From: Pandoraea oxalativorans
GTDB lineage: Bacteria; Pseudomonadota; Gammaproteobacteria; Burkholderiales; Burkholderiaceae
Assembly: GCF_000972785.3 (NCBI RefSeq)
Contig: NZ_CP011253.3
Span: 3,658,001-3,722,000, forward strand
Reading direction: 5' to 3'
Length of the DNA: 64,000 nucleotides
Below, one piece after another: positions 49,310-59,609 of the stretch. Positions within the stretch are counted from its first letter, which is position 1; each line of letters begins with the position of its first letter. The position numbers were made by a program, and so were the translations under genes. The notes below the pieces were generated by a model. The model did no database searches, was not told the origin of the DNA, and saw nothing but the letters and a program-made list of their open reading frames with translations.

Positions 49310-50725
49310 GTGACTGACATTCCACCGAACGTTCCGCCCGCGTCCGACACCCCACCTCCGTCGCCCTCGCCGTCTGCTTCGCCCTCGCCCCCCCCTCCTG
49401 CTACGTCGCCCGCATCGCTGTCGGCCCGGCTGGCCCAACGCGGCGTGCGCCGCTCACGGCGTCTATGGCACAACTATGGGGTGTTCTGGCTCGGCGCAGT
49501 CCTCGTCGGTCTGGTGTCGGTGGCCTACGCCAAGCTGGTGGACTTCGGATTCGAGCTTTTCCAACGCATGCTGACGCACGGCTTCTGGCTGCCGTTGATC
49601 GTCACGCCGCTGGGCGCCGCGCTGGCGATATGGCTGACGCAGAAGTTCTTCCGAGGTTCGGAGGGCAGCGGCATTCCCCAGGTGATTGCAACGCTTCAGG
49701 ACTCGCGTCTGTCGAAATCGCTGCTGACGCTGCGCATCATGTTCGGCAAGATAGCGATCTCGTTTCTCGGCATTCTGTGCGGTTTCACGATCGGTCGCGA
49801 AGGTCCGACGGTGCAGATCGGCGCATCGCTGATGTACGCCATGCGACGCGGGTATCGCCGCAGCAGCGCGCACATCGAGCGCCAACTCACGCTCGCCGGG
49901 GCGGCGGCCGGTCTGGCGGCCGCGTTCAACACGCCGCTCGCGGGCGTCGTGTTCGCCATCGAAGAGCTGAGCCGCAGCTTCGTCGCACGTAGCAGCGGCA
50001 CACTCATTACCGCCATCATCTTCTCCGGCGTCGTGGCGCTCGGCCTGCAAGGCAACTATCTCTATTTCGGCCAGATCAAGGCCATCAGCGATTTCAACTG
50101 GGCGCTCATTCCCGTGCTCATCGTCGCGAGTGTGCTGACGGGCGTGGCCGGGGGGCTGTTCGGCTGGTTGATGCTTAACGTGCCGCGATGGATGCCCGTG
50201 CAACTGGTCAATCTGCGTCGCGCACGCCCGGTGCGCTTCGCCTTCCTGTGCGGTCTGACGATTGCGGTGATCGGCATTGTCTCGGGCGGCACCACGTTCG
50301 GCAGCGGCTACGCCGAAGCGCGAGGTTTGCTGGAATCGCACGCGGCGCTCTCGCCGTTTTACGCCGTGCTGAAGTTTGCCGCCTTGTGCGTGTCGTATCT
50401 GTCGGGCATTCCCGGCGGGATCTTCGCGCCGTCGCTGGCGATTGGTGCCGGGTTGGGGAACGTGATGGCGCACGTGACGTCCGTGATACCGCTGCCTGCC
50501 ATGGCCGCGCTGTGTATGGTCGGCTATCTGGCGGCGGTGACGCAATCGCCGATTACATCGTTTGTGATCGTCATGGAGATGATCGACGGCCATCAGATGG
50601 TAATTCCGCTCATGGCCGTCGCACTGCTGTCGACGCAGGTCTCGAAGACCATCGCGCCGTCGTTCTATCACACGCTGGCGCACCGCTTCCTGACGCCTAC
50701 CGTGCCTGCGCCGCGTCAGGCTTGA
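49310..50725 (+). CDS. ClC-family chloride channel or H+/Cl- antiporter
   Basis: The 471-aa membrane protein has the ClC filter motifs GSEGSGIPQVI (about residue 117), GREGPTVQIGAS (about 162, with the gating glutamate) and GIPGGIFAPSLAIGAGLGN (about 366). The gating glutamate is typical of exchangers and fast channels. No CBS domains follow. The first 45 residues are Pro/Ser-rich and probably unstructured. The GTG at 49310 was chosen because it follows a promoter-like site; the long upstream frame is antisense to the Nudix gene. Confidence 0.92.
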   Translation: MTDIPPNVPPASDTPPPSPSPSASPSPPPPATSPASLSARLAQRGVRRSRRLWHNYGVFWLGAVLVGLVSVAYAKLVDFGFELFQRMLTHGFWLPLIVTPLGAALAIWLTQKFFRGSEGSGIPQVIATLQDSRLSKSLLTLRIMFGKIAISFLGILCGFTIGREGPTVQIGASLMYAMRRGYRRSSAHIERQLTLAGAAAGLAAAFNTPLAGVVFAIEELSRSFVARSSGTLITAIIFSGVVALGLQGNYLYFGQIKAISDFNWALIPVLIVASVLTGVAGGLFGWLMLNVPRWMPVQLVNLRRARPVRFAFLCGLTIAVIGIVSGGTTFGSGYAEARGLLESHAALSPFYAVLKFAALCVSYLSGIPGGIFAPSLAIGAGLGNVMAHVTSVIPLPAMAALCMVGYLAAVTQSPITSFVIVMEMIDGHQMVIPLMAVALLSTQVSKTIAPSFYHTLAHRFLTPTVPAPRQA

Positions 50726-50751
50726 TTGTCAGGCTTGGTTGTCAGGCTTGA

Positions 50752-51864
50752 TTACGCCCTGGCGCTCAGCGCGCGGATGTCCGCGGCCAGACGTTCGACC
50801 GTCTCCACACGGGTGTCCCACGCGCACATGAAGCGGCAGCCACCTGCACCGATGAACGTATAGAAGCGCCAGCCCTTCGCGCGTAGCGCCTCGATGACAT
50901 GCGGCGGCAGTTCTGCGAACACGCCATTGGCCTGCGTCTCGAACATGATCGATACGCCGGGAATATCGCGAATCCGGCTCGCGAGCAACTGCGCCATTTC
51001 GTTCGCATGCCTTGCATGGCGTAGCCACGTATCGTTTTCCAGCATGCCGAGCCACAGCGCGGAGATGAAACGCATCTTCGAGGCCAACTGCCCCGCCTGC
51101 TTTACGCGATAAGCAAAATCCTCTGCGAGCGAGCGGTTGAAGAACACCACCGCCTCGCCGACCGGCAGGCCGTTCTTCGTGCCGCCGAAACACAACACGT
51201 CCACCCCCGCACGCCAGGTCACGTCGCCCGGATGGCAGCCGAGCGTCGCGACCGCGTTGGCAAAGCGTGCGCCATCCATGTGCACGCGCAGGTTTCGGCG
51301 TTTGGCGACCGCCGAGATCGCCTTGACCTCATCGACCGAGTAGACGGTACCCACCTCCGTCGCCTGCGTGAGCGTGACGACCTTGGGCTTCGGGAAGTGG
51401 ATGTCCGAGCGGCGATTGATCACGGCCTCGACAGCGTCCGGCGTGAGCTTGCCGTTGTTCTCGCGACCGCGCGCGGTGAGCAACTTCGCGCCGTTGGAGA
51501 AGAACTCCGGGCCACCGCACTCGTCCGTTTCGACGTGCGCAAGTTCGTGACAAATGACGGAGTGATACGACTGCGACAGCGAAGCCAGCGCAAGTGAGTT
51601 GGCCGCCGTGCCGTTGAAAACGAAGAAGACCTCGCAGTCCGTGTCGAAGAGTTGCCGGATGCCGTCGCACACGCGCTGCGTCCAGGTATCGTCGCCATAC
51701 GACACCTCATGACCGCTGGCATTCGCTTCGACCAAATAGCGCATGGCCTCCGGGCAGATCCCGGCGTAGTTGTCGGACGCGAAGTGCTGCGGCGTTTGTG
51801 CCGCGGCGGTGGACATGATCTCGGTATTCGAAACAGGCGGCGGAACGCTCGGAGCTTGCGACAT
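50752..51864 (-). CDS. Low-specificity L-threonine aldolase
   Basis: The 370-aa PLP enzyme cleaves threonine or allo-threonine to glycine and acetaldehyde. The N-terminal FASDNYAGICPEAMRYL, the VFNGTAANSLALASL block, HMDGARFANAVATLG and the PLP lysine in CFGGTKNGLPVGEAVVF fit the family. The ATG at 51864 follows GAGG. It is last in a leftward cluster with a tautomerase, a class II aldolase and an MFS protein. Confidence 0.93.
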   Translation of the reverse strand: MSQAPSVPPPVSNTEIMSTAAAQTPQHFASDNYAGICPEAMRYLVEANASGHEVSYGDDTWTQRVCDGIRQLFDTDCEVFFVFNGTAANSLALASLSQSYHSVICHELAHVETDECGGPEFFSNGAKLLTARGRENNGKLTPDAVEAVINRRSDIHFPKPKVVTLTQATEVGTVYSVDEVKAISAVAKRRNLRVHMDGARFANAVATLGCHPGDVTWRAGVDVLCFGGTKNGLPVGEAVVFFNRSLAEDFAYRVKQAGQLASKMRFISALWLGMLENDTWLRHARHANEMAQLLASRIRDIPGVSIMFETQANGVFAELPPHVIEALRAKGWRFYTFIGAGGCRFMCAWDTRVETVERLAADIRALSARA

Positions 51865-51967
51865 GACGACCTCTTCAAGACGGCGGGAACGCCACACGAC
51901 GCCCCCGCTTCAGACTATCCGGCGACGATCACCGGCTTACATGATTTGCGACTTCGGATACACCGGC

Positions 51968-52162
51968 TCACTCAGGGCGCGGATCCGACCAGAGCGCGCC
52001 TGCCGTGGACCAGTTCTCAGGCTTGATGTCGGTGATGATGATATCGACGGACTCCGGCGTGCAACCGATCGTCTGAACTGCAGCTTGTGTAACGGCTTTG
52101 ACGAATGCGCGCTTTTGCTCGATGGTGCGCCCCTCGAACATCTCGACGTTAAACGTTGGCAT
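51968..52162 (-). CDS. 4-oxalocrotonate tautomerase family enzyme
   Basis: The 64-aa protein has the catalytic N-terminal proline (MPTFNVEMFEGRTIEQK, Pro1 after Met removal), with KRAFVKAVTQAAVQTIG and VDIIITDIKPENW matching 4-OT tautomerases, which form hexamers of such small chains. The substrate is unknown. It lies 103 bp before the threonine aldolase gene. Confidence 0.92.
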   Translation of the reverse strand: MPTFNVEMFEGRTIEQKRAFVKAVTQAAVQTIGCTPESVDIIITDIKPENWSTAGALWSDPRPE

Positions 52163-52276
52163 TGCGATCTATCTCCTGATGTCGTTATTGGAACCGGCGG
52201 CGCGACGCTGCCGGACGTCTCCGATGCCCTGCCCGAGCGACGCAGACTGGAAGTCCGAGCGCCCTCTATCGAGCGG

Positions 52277-53047
52277 TCAATCGCGAAACGAGGCGTCTAT
52301 TCTATCGAGTTTGCGCAGCAGCGCAGGCCATTCCAATAAGCCCTCGATCGCGCCGCCATCATCAAGCTGAACAGCCGTCTTGTCCTGCACCGCCGGACTC
52401 GGCAAATTCGGCGCAGCACCGCCCGCCAGCGCCTGCAACTGAATCTCGCAGGCCTTGATGAGCGTCGCCATCAGCACGAAGGCTTCGGCCACCGTACGGC
52501 CGACGGTCAGCGTGCCGTGATTTCGCAGCAACATTGCAGGATGCGCGCCGAGCGACGTCACCAGCCGCTCGCCTTCCGAAGGCGAAAACGCCAGCCCTTC
52601 GTAATCGTGATATCCGATGCGCTCGTGAAAGCGCAGTGCGTGCTGCGAAATCGGCAGCAGGCCGTGCGGCTGAATCGACACGGCGATACCGGCCGTGTTG
52701 TGCAAATGCATGACACAAACGGCATCCGTGCGCGCGGCATGCACCGCACCGTGCAGCGCAAACCCGGTCACGTTGACGGGATGCTCGCTCTCTCCCACGA
52801 TCTCACCGTCCATCGTGATCTTCACGAGATTCGACGCCGTCACTTCGTCGAACGCCAGCCCGAACGGATTGATGAGGAAGTGCCCCGGCTCGCCCGGCAC
52901 CATCGCGGAGATGTGGGTGTAGATGAGATCGTCCCAGCCGTTGAGCGCCACGAGGCGATAGCAGGCGGCAAGATCGATGCGCACCTGACGCTCTTCGTCG
53001 CTCACGACGGTGGCGGCCTTTCGGCCCGCCTTCAAGGTAAAAGACAT
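52277..53047 (-). CDS. Class II aldolase/adducin-family protein
   Basis: The 256-aa protein has the zinc-binding histidine pattern of class II aldolases (MHLHNTAGIAVS and LLRNHGTLTVGRTVAEAF) and the N-terminal GWDDLIYTHISAMVPGEPGH. Relatives include fuculose-phosphate aldolases and many decarboxylase-like proteins; the substrate cannot be told. It lies between the MFS gene (57 bp) and the tautomerase gene (114 bp). Confidence 0.9.
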   Translation of the reverse strand: MSFTLKAGRKAATVVSDEERQVRIDLAACYRLVALNGWDDLIYTHISAMVPGEPGHFLINPFGLAFDEVTASNLVKITMDGEIVGESEHPVNVTGFALHGAVHAARTDAVCVMHLHNTAGIAVSIQPHGLLPISQHALRFHERIGYHDYEGLAFSPSEGERLVTSLGAHPAMLLRNHGTLTVGRTVAEAFVLMATLIKACEIQLQALAGGAAPNLPSPAVQDKTAVQLDDGGAIEGLLEWPALLRKLDRIDASFRD

Positions 53048-53104
53048 ACGCTTCTCTGAGGAAAGTCCGAAGAATCGGGCAAAGGCCTACCGGGGGGTGT
53101 CGCA

Positions 53105-54358
53105 TCAGGGCGCGCGTTCGAGCGAACGACGCCAGTCCCACACGAAACCGATGGCGCCGAGCGCCAGCACACCGCTGGCACACAGCAGTGCCGTCGTGAA
53201 CCCGCCGGTTGCGGCAACGAGCGGCGCGGCCACCAGCGGTCCGACGATCTGCCCGATGCCATAGGATGCCGTCACCAGCCCGATCAGACCATTGGCATTG
53301 TCCCCACGCAAACGTCGGCACTCGCGCACCGCGTAGACGGTGATCGCCGTGAACGGCAGGCCCACTAACACGCTTCCCAGCGCGAAGCCCACGACGTTCG
53401 GCAGCACAATGCCGATGCCGACCCCAAGCCCTTGCATGAGGTAGCACACAGCGAGCAGCAGACGGTTGTCCCACGAAAGCGGCGCACGAGCGCCGACGAT
53501 GGCCCCCGGAATCACCATCAGACCGAGCAGCGGAAAGAACAGGTCGGGCCACGGGGAGCCGGGCAACGCCTGACGCGCAATCACCGGCAGGAACGTCGCC
53601 GTAATGATGTAGCCGAATCCGGCGAAGCTGTACAGAATCGTGACCGGGATCACGCTCTCGCCACTCCCGTGATTGATCGAGGGCGCGGCGGTGGCGGTCG
53701 TAGATTTGGCAGCGTCGGACGACTTGGTCGCATCGATGGCGACAGGTATATCGGCCACAAACGTGCGCCAGATGACGGCAAGCAACGCCAGCGCGAGCAC
53801 GCCGCACAGCAACCAGCCGCCGCGTGCAGGCCAGCCGAGCGTATCGTTCAGGCTCGCGAGCAAACCCGTCACCACGATGCCCGCGCCGGGCCCGGCAAAG
53901 ATCACACCGCCCAGACTCGGCATGCGCAACTCGGCCAGCTTGCGAAAGCCCCATCCCGCCGAGAACACCATTGCCCACGCGCTCATGACGCCTGCAAGTG
54001 TGCGCACTACTGCCCACACCGCGAACGACTCCATCAGCCCCATCGCCAACGTCAGCGCGACCGTGGCGGCAAGTGCGAAGCGGATGATGAGCGTCGGCGT
54101 GAAGTGCAGCCACATGCACGACAACGCCCCGATGAAGTACCCCGCGTAGTTCAGCGACGCGAGCCAACTACCGTGCTGAATATCGGTGAGATGCTCGTGC
54201 AGCATGAGCGGCAGCATCGGCGTGAAAGCGAAGCGGCCGATCCCCATCGCAATCGACAAGGCCAGCATGCACGACAGCGCAATGCGCCATGCCGCGCGCT
54301 CCGGCGACGGCTGACGCAGCTTCGTGACGTTGTCGGAATCGGCGAGGGTAGCTGGCAT
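53105..54358 (-). CDS. YbfB/YjiJ-family MFS transporter
   Basis: The 417-aa protein has about 12 membrane segments and the YbfB/YjiJ family opening AMGIGRFAFTPMLPLMLHE. The middle cytoplasmic loop is Ala/Thr/Ser-rich (about residues 205-235). Substrate unknown. The start at 54358 gives MPATLADSDNVTKLRQ; a frame up to 54502 has no support. It is first in the leftward four-gene cluster and may import a substrate for the downstream aldolases. Confidence 0.9.
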   Translation of the reverse strand: MPATLADSDNVTKLRQPSPERAAWRIALSCMLALSIAMGIGRFAFTPMLPLMLHEHLTDIQHGSWLASLNYAGYFIGALSCMWLHFTPTLIIRFALAATVALTLAMGLMESFAVWAVVRTLAGVMSAWAMVFSAGWGFRKLAELRMPSLGGVIFAGPGAGIVVTGLLASLNDTLGWPARGGWLLCGVLALALLAVIWRTFVADIPVAIDATKSSDAAKSTTATAAPSINHGSGESVIPVTILYSFAGFGYIITATFLPVIARQALPGSPWPDLFFPLLGLMVIPGAIVGARAPLSWDNRLLLAVCYLMQGLGVGIGIVLPNVVGFALGSVLVGLPFTAITVYAVRECRRLRGDNANGLIGLVTASYGIGQIVGPLVAAPLVAATGGFTTALLCASGVLALGAIGFVWDWRRSLERAP

Positions 54359-54488
54359 GGCGATGGCTGGCCCGCAGGCAAATGAAGTTGACGTGAATCG
54401 TGGCAAATACTTTACATGCAAACCATTGCCGAAGGTGACGGTGCCCCTGCCCCCGGCAGGGCGATAGCGCTCACCCTCCGGCCAGAAA

Positions 54489-54520
54489 TGCAAAACGCGC
54501 ACCGAAGTGCGCGTTTTGAT
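54489..54520. terminator. Terminator between alaS and the MFS gene
   Basis: A perfect 12-bp stem, CAAAACGCGCAC with GTGCGCGTTTTG (54491-54502 and 54507-54518), has a CGAA loop. It lies 59 bp after the alaS stop. Confidence 0.85.
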
Positions 54521-54576
54521 GCATCAAGCCTGATCGGACGAGGCGAAACGGGGGACTGCCCCCCGTCATCGCCCCA

Positions 54577-57201
54577 TTACAGCTTGCCAGCCACCCATGC
54601 CTGCACGCCGGCGAGCGCCTGCGGCAGTTGCGACGGATCGGTACCTCCCGCCTGGGCCATGTCCGGACGACCGCCGCCCTTGCCGCCGACCTGCTGTGCG
54701 ACGAAGTTGACGAGTTCGCCCGCCTTGACCTTGGCCGTCGCGTCCGCCGTCACACCGGCGATCAGCGTGACCTTGCCGCCTTCCACGGCGGCTAGCACGA
54801 TGACTGCGCTCCCCAGCTTGTCCTTGAGCTTGTCCATCGTTTCGCGCAACGTCTTGGCGTCGGCGCCTTCAAGTTGCGCGGCCAGCACCTTCAGACCATT
54901 CACGTCGACGGCCTTCTCGACCAGTTCGTCGCCCTGGCTCGAGGCCAGCTTCGACTTGAGCGCCGCCAGTTCCTTCTCCAGCGACTTGACCTGCTCCTGC
55001 ACCTGCGCGATACGCGGGCTCAGTTCTGCGGGTTGCGTCTTGAGCGCGGCAGCCGCTTCGTTGATCTGGTCGTCGAGCTTCTGAACGAAGCGCACCGAGT
55101 TATCGCCGGTGATCGCTTCCACGCGACGGATGCCAGCGGCCACGCCACCTTCCATCACGATCTTGAACAAGCCGATATCGCCCGTGCGCGAGACGTGCGT
55201 ACCGCCGCACAGTTCGCGCGACGTCCCGATGTCGAGCACGCGCACTTCGTCGCCGTACTTCTCGCCGAACAGCGCCATTGCACCGCCCTTGACGGCGTCG
55301 TCGAACGACATCAGCGCGGCTTGCGTCGGTGCGTTCGCCAGTACTTCGGCGTTCACGATATCTTCCACGCGACGAATTTCGTCGGCCGTCATCGCAGCGT
55401 TATGCGCGAAGTCGAAGCGGGTCTTGTCGGCGTCGACAAGCGAGCCCTTCTGTTGCACGTGGGCACCGAGTACTTCGCGCAAGGCCTTGTGCATCAGGTG
55501 AGTCGCCGAGTGGTTACGCACGGTGCGCGCGCGACGCACAGCATCGACCTGCGCCGTCACCGTTTCACCCACCTTCAGTTCACCCGACTCCAACGAGCCG
55601 TAGTGACCGAATACGTCGGCCTGAATCTTCTGCGTGTCAGACACGCCGAAACGCGCAGCGCCGGCGACGATCAGACCCTGATCGCCCACCTGACCGCCCG
55701 ACTCGGCGTAGAACGGCGTGGTATCGAGCACCACGATGCCTTGCTGACCGGCGCTCATCGTGGCGACGCTGGTGCCGTCGACGTACAGCGCCGTGACTTT
55801 CGCGCCTTCGAGCGCGAGCTTGTCGTAGCCTTCGAAGCGCGTCTTGTCGCCCGTGTACTCGAGGGCCGTCGCCATCTTGAATTTGCCCGCAGCGCGCGCT
55901 TGTTCACGTTGGCGCGCCATCGCAGCGTCGAAGCCTGCTTCGTCCACCGTGATGCTGCGCTCGCGGCAGACGTCCGCCGTCAGATCGAGCGGGAAGCCAT
56001 AGGTGTCGTGCAGCTTGAATGCCAGTTCGCCGTCGAGCGTGGTCACGCCCTTCTTGGCCAGATCGGCCAGTGCGCCTTCGAGAATTTCCATGCCGTTCTC
56101 GATGGTCTCGCCGAAGCGCTCTTCTTCCTGCTTGAGCACGTCGGTCACGCGCTGCTGCGCCTGCGCCAGTTCCGGATAGGCAACGCCCATTTCGGCGACC
56201 AGATCCGGCACGAGCTTGTAGAAGAACGGCTTCTTGCAGCCGAGCTTGTAACCGTGACGGATGGCGCGGCGGATGATCCGGCGCAGCACGTAGCCGCGGC
56301 CTTCGTTACCCGGAATCACGCCATCGACGATCAGGAACGAGCACGCACGGATGTGATCGGCGATGACCTTGAGCGAGTTTGCACTGAGATCGGTCACGCC
56401 CGTCTCGCGGCCGGCGGCCTTGATCAGGTGCTGGAACAGGTCGATCTCGTAGTTGCTGTGAACGTGTTGCAGCACGGCTGCGATACGCTCCAGGCCCATG
56501 CCGGTGTCAACGCACGGCTTGGGCAGCGGCGTCATATTGCCCTGCTCGTCGCGGTTGAACTGCATGAACACGAGGTTCCAGATTTCGATGTAGCGGTCAC
56601 CGTCTTCTTCCGGCGATCCCGGCGGGCCACCCCACACGTCTTCACCGTGGTCGAAGAAGATTTCCGAGCACGGGCCGCACGGACCGGTATCGGCCATCTG
56701 CCAGAAGTTGTCCGAAGCGTAACGCGCGCCCTTGTTGTCGCCGATGCGGATGATGCGCTCGGCCGGTACGCCCACTTCCTTCGCCCAGATGTCGTAGGCC
56801 TCGTCGTCTTCCTTGTAGACGGTGACCCAGAGCTTTTCCTTCGGCAGCTTGTAGACGGTCGTCAGCAATTCCCACGCGTATTGAATCGCTTCGCGCTTGA
56901 AGTAATCGCCGAACGAGAAGTTGCCCAGCATTTCGAAGAACGTATGGTGACGGGCGGTGTAGCCCACGTTTTCGAGGTCGTTGTGCTTACCGCCGGCGCG
57001 CACGCTGCGCTGGGCCGTGGTCGCGCGCGTGTACGGGCGCGATTCGAGTCCGAGGAAGACGTCCTTGAACTGCACCATGCCGGAGTTCGTGAACAGCAGC
57101 GTGGGGTCATTGGACGGCACGAGGCTCGACGAGCGCACGATGGTGTGCCCCTTCGACTCGAAGAAGTTTAGGAATTTTTCCCGAATGTCTGCGACTTTCA
57201 T
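54577..57201 (-). CDS. alaS: Alanyl-tRNA synthetase
   Basis: The 874-aa class II synthetase is complete. The N-terminal catalytic domain starts [20 protein letters not shown] with the motif 2 region [20 protein letters not shown]. The editing domain has [17 protein letters not shown] (HxxxH) and [14 protein letters not shown]. The C-Ala domain begins after a coiled coil ([20 protein letters not shown]) and ends [20 protein letters not shown]. The promoter-like TATAAT is about 63 bp upstream. Confidence 0.98.
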   Translation of the reverse strand: MKVADIREKFLNFFESKGHTIVRSSSLVPSNDPTLLFTNSGMVQFKDVFLGLESRPYTRATTAQRSVRAGGKHNDLENVGYTARHHTFFEMLGNFSFGDYFKREAIQYAWELLTTVYKLPKEKLWVTVYKEDDEAYDIWAKEVGVPAERIIRIGDNKGARYASDNFWQMADTGPCGPCSEIFFDHGEDVWGGPPGSPEEDGDRYIEIWNLVFMQFNRDEQGNMTPLPKPCVDTGMGLERIAAVLQHVHSNYEIDLFQHLIKAAGRETGVTDLSANSLKVIADHIRACSFLIVDGVIPGNEGRGYVLRRIIRRAIRHGYKLGCKKPFFYKLVPDLVAEMGVAYPELAQAQQRVTDVLKQEEERFGETIENGMEILEGALADLAKKGVTTLDGELAFKLHDTYGFPLDLTADVCRERSITVDEAGFDAAMARQREQARAAGKFKMATALEYTGDKTRFEGYDKLALEGAKVTALYVDGTSVATMSAGQQGIVVLDTTPFYAESGGQVGDQGLIVAGAARFGVSDTQKIQADVFGHYGSLESGELKVGETVTAQVDAVRRARTVRNHSATHLMHKALREVLGAHVQQKGSLVDADKTRFDFAHNAAMTADEIRRVEDIVNAEVLANAPTQAALMSFDDAVKGGAMALFGEKYGDEVRVLDIGTSRELCGGTHVSRTGDIGLFKIVMEGGVAAGIRRVEAITGDNSVRFVQKLDDQINEAAAALKTQPAELSPRIAQVQEQVKSLEKELAALKSKLASSQGDELVEKAVDVNGLKVLAAQLEGADAKTLRETMDKLKDKLGSAVIVLAAVEGGKVTLIAGVTADATAKVKAGELVNFVAQQVGGKGGGRPDMAQAGGTDPSQLPQALAGVQAWVAGKL

Positions 57202-57264
57202 AGGCTGCGTGGGAGCGTGGGGACCGGGCAGGCAAAGCCTGGCGGGGTATTTTGCAAACTTTTG

Positions 57265-57270
57265 ATTATA
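57265..57270 (-). promoter_or_regulatory. -10-like element ahead of alaS
   Basis: The - strand reads TATAAT, 63 bp before the alaS start, in the divergent region with the CoA-transferase gene. Confidence 0.4.
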
Positions 57271-57509
57271 CGGGAAATCGACCTCTCTACAGCGTCCCGC
57301 CGCTAACCGCAGTGCGAAACGGCACTGGTCAGCGACCGCACGCGCGCCGTAGACTCCCGCTCACAAGTTCCGCATTGCAAAACAACGTTCCGCAAAAAGT
57401 CGGAGCGGCTAAAAGCTGGCACAAGCCGACGACAGGCGACAAGGGGACGTCGCTCAAACGACGCATCGGACGAACGAAGACAGATCGAAACACAAGGAGA
57501 TTGCGAACG

Positions 57510-58733
57510 ATGGGCGCGCTGAGTCATATCCGGGTACTGGACCTTTCGCGTGTGCTGGCCGGTCCGTGGGCCACGCAAAATCTGGCCGATCTGGGCGCAG
57601 ACGTGATCAAGGTGGAGCGTCCCGGCGTGGGCGACGACACCCGCAGTTGGGGCCCGCCCTACCAGCGCGACGCCCACGGCCACGACACGGCCGAAGCCGC
57701 CTATTACCTCGCGGCAAACCGCAATAAGCGCTCGCTCACGCTCGATATCTCCCGTCCGGAAGGACAGGCCATCGTGAAGGCGCTGGCGGCGCAAAGCGAT
57801 GTCGTCGTCGAGAACTACAAGGTCGGGCAACTGGCGAAGTACGGCCTCGATTACGCCTCGCTCAAAGCGGTCAAGCCGGATCTCGTCTACTGCTCGGTCA
57901 CGGGCTTCGGGCAGGACGGCCCGTACGCCGCGCGCGCGGGTTACGACTTCATCGTGCAGGGTATCGGCGGCTTCATGAGCATCACCGGCGAGCGCGACGC
58001 GCTGCCCGGCGGCGGCCCGCAGAAGTCCGGTGTAGCGATTGCCGATCTGATGACGGGCATGTACGCGAGTCTCGCGATCATGGCCGCCCTCACCCACCGC
58101 GACCGCACCGGCGTGGGTCAGTACATCGACATGGCGCTGCTCGACACGCAGGTGGCCATGCTCGCCAACATGAACACCAACTATCTGGCCAGCGACAAAG
58201 CACCGGTGCGCTGGGGCAATGCCCATCCGAACATCGTGCCGTATCAGACCTTCCAGACGGGCGACGACGGCTGGATCATCGTCGCGGTCGGCAACGACGG
58301 GCAGTTCCGCAAGTTTGTGGAAGCGGGTGGCGAGCCAGCGCTGGCCGGCGACGAGCGCTTCGCCACCAACCCGTCGCGCGTACGTCATCGTGAGGTGCTG
58401 GTGCCGTTGCTGGCGCAAATGGTGCGCAAGTTCGGCAAGGACGTCTGGATCGACAAGCTCGAAGCGTCCGGCGTGCCGTGTGGTCCGATCAACACGTTGC
58501 CGGAAGTCTTCGCGCACCCGCAGGTCAAGGCGCGCGGTATGGAAGTCGCGTTGCCCCACGCGTCCGGGGGGGTATCGCGACTGGTCGCGAGCCCCATGAA
58601 GATGAGCGAGACGCCGCCGCTCGCGCGCACCGCCCCGCCAACGCTCGGCCAACACAGCGACGAGATCCTGCGCGAACGGCTCGGCTTTGACGACGCGAAG
58701 ATCGCGAGCCTGCGTACCGGAGGCGTGGTGTGA
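57510..58733 (+). CDS. CaiB/BaiF-family CoA-transferase
   Basis: The 407-aa class III CoA-transferase has the opening IRVLDLSRVLAGPWATQNLA and DLGADVIKVERPGVGDDTR. The catalytic Asp is in SGVAIADLMTGMYASLAI, and the C-terminal part has GQYIDMALLDTQVAML. It moves CoA between carboxylic acids; the acids are unknown. The start at 57510 follows AAGGAGA by 8 bp; the longer frame from 57252 overlaps the alaS promoter region and is rejected. Confidence 0.94.
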   Translation: MGALSHIRVLDLSRVLAGPWATQNLADLGADVIKVERPGVGDDTRSWGPPYQRDAHGHDTAEAAYYLAANRNKRSLTLDISRPEGQAIVKALAAQSDVVVENYKVGQLAKYGLDYASLKAVKPDLVYCSVTGFGQDGPYAARAGYDFIVQGIGGFMSITGERDALPGGGPQKSGVAIADLMTGMYASLAIMAALTHRDRTGVGQYIDMALLDTQVAMLANMNTNYLASDKAPVRWGNAHPNIVPYQTFQTGDDGWIIVAVGNDGQFRKFVEAGGEPALAGDERFATNPSRVRHREVLVPLLAQMVRKFGKDVWIDKLEASGVPCGPINTLPEVFAHPQVKARGMEVALPHASGGVSRLVASPMKMSETPPLARTAPPTLGQHSDEILRERLGFDDAKIASLRTGGVV

Positions 58734-59251
58734 GACCGACGCTCTGGTCAAAGGGAACGTGACGTTTGACGAACTGATGAGTAAGTTTGAAGCCGTTCAG
58801 GCGTTGATGAATCGAGCCCCATCAAGCGCCTACGCATCTTGAGTACCACGCGTTCGTATAGTCGATGGGCGCGAGGCGCAACGTCACTTCTACATCGTCA
58901 CTCAAACATAACTCACCGGAAGATCCGGATGAAAAAAGGCCCCGGCAGAAATACACCGGGGCCAACACTTTCTCCGCGATGACGCATGACAGCGGAAGAT
59001 CTGCCATGCAGGAACCGAGCGTAGTGAACGATGCCGCCTTTGGGAGGAAATGGGTTGTTCTGGGGTGGACCAGTTGGAGGCTGCAGTCACACGATTCGAC
59101 CGCCACATGGGCGCTCACGCGCTTCACGCGACACCGAAAACGAAGTGCGGCGAATTTGAAAATTCGGAAGATAACCAAAAGGCGGCGGCCCAACGAGCCA
59201 AGCAACAGTATTAACCGTAGCCGCCCCGACCCGGCCCTATGCCGTGCCTGA
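58734..59251. other. About 520 bp with no convincing gene
   Basis: The open frames here (about 128 codons on either strand) show no family features, and the leftward one runs through the strong hairpin at 58931-58963. The region may carry a small untranslated RNA that ends at that hairpin, but no known RNA family was recognised. Confidence 0.5.
58931..58963 (-). terminator. Leftward terminator without an assigned gene
   Basis: The stem GGCCCCGG (58938-58945) with CCGGGGCC (58956-58963) is followed on the - strand by T6. No leftward coding gene is evident upstream of it. Confidence 0.8.
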
Positions 59252-59352
59252 GCGAGCTTCGCAAGCTTCTTTGACGTCAGATCAACGATCGTGACGGCGC
59301 TGAAGTACTCTGCAATCTTGGGATGCCTGCGCCTTCGCCCGAAACGATTTTG

Positions 59353-59358
59353 CTATAC
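59353..59358 (+). promoter_or_regulatory. -10-like element before the accessory boundary
   Basis: TATACT within TTTTGCTATACTCTCG resembles a strong -10 site. The gene it once served would lie just to the right, where a tRNA-like fragment and foreign DNA are found. Confidence 0.35.
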
Positions 59359-59609
59359 TCTCGCCCTCGCGTCGTACCTGCATGAACGATGCTATTGCGT
59401 CCCGCTGGATAACCTACAGTCTCTCCCTGTAGTTCAGTTAATAGAATGACAAGATAAATAACTGATTAGAAAGGGATTTTCAATTTGCTGTAGCAAATTT
59501 GTAGCACTTGTAATTCGCGGCGGGTTGTGTATGTGGCTTTGGAAATGGCTTTGTTTTTCGGGGTGAAATGTTCGGTTTTCGGGCGCTTTGAACCGCAAAT
59601 TTTTGAGCA

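Noticed and set aside
54874..57171. 765-codon open frame antisense to alaS
   Set aside because: Shadow of alaS, His/Arg-rich composition typical of antisense frames.
58822..59205. Leftward 127-codon frame in the core/accessory gap
   Set aside because: It runs through the strong terminator hairpin and shows no family features.
58865..59251. Rightward 128-codon frame in the same gap
   Set aside because: Arg/Ser-rich, no ribosome site, no recognisable domain.
59428..59500. A functional tRNA gene
   Set aside because: Only a D-arm-like part is convincing; no paired anticodon arm or T arm is present.
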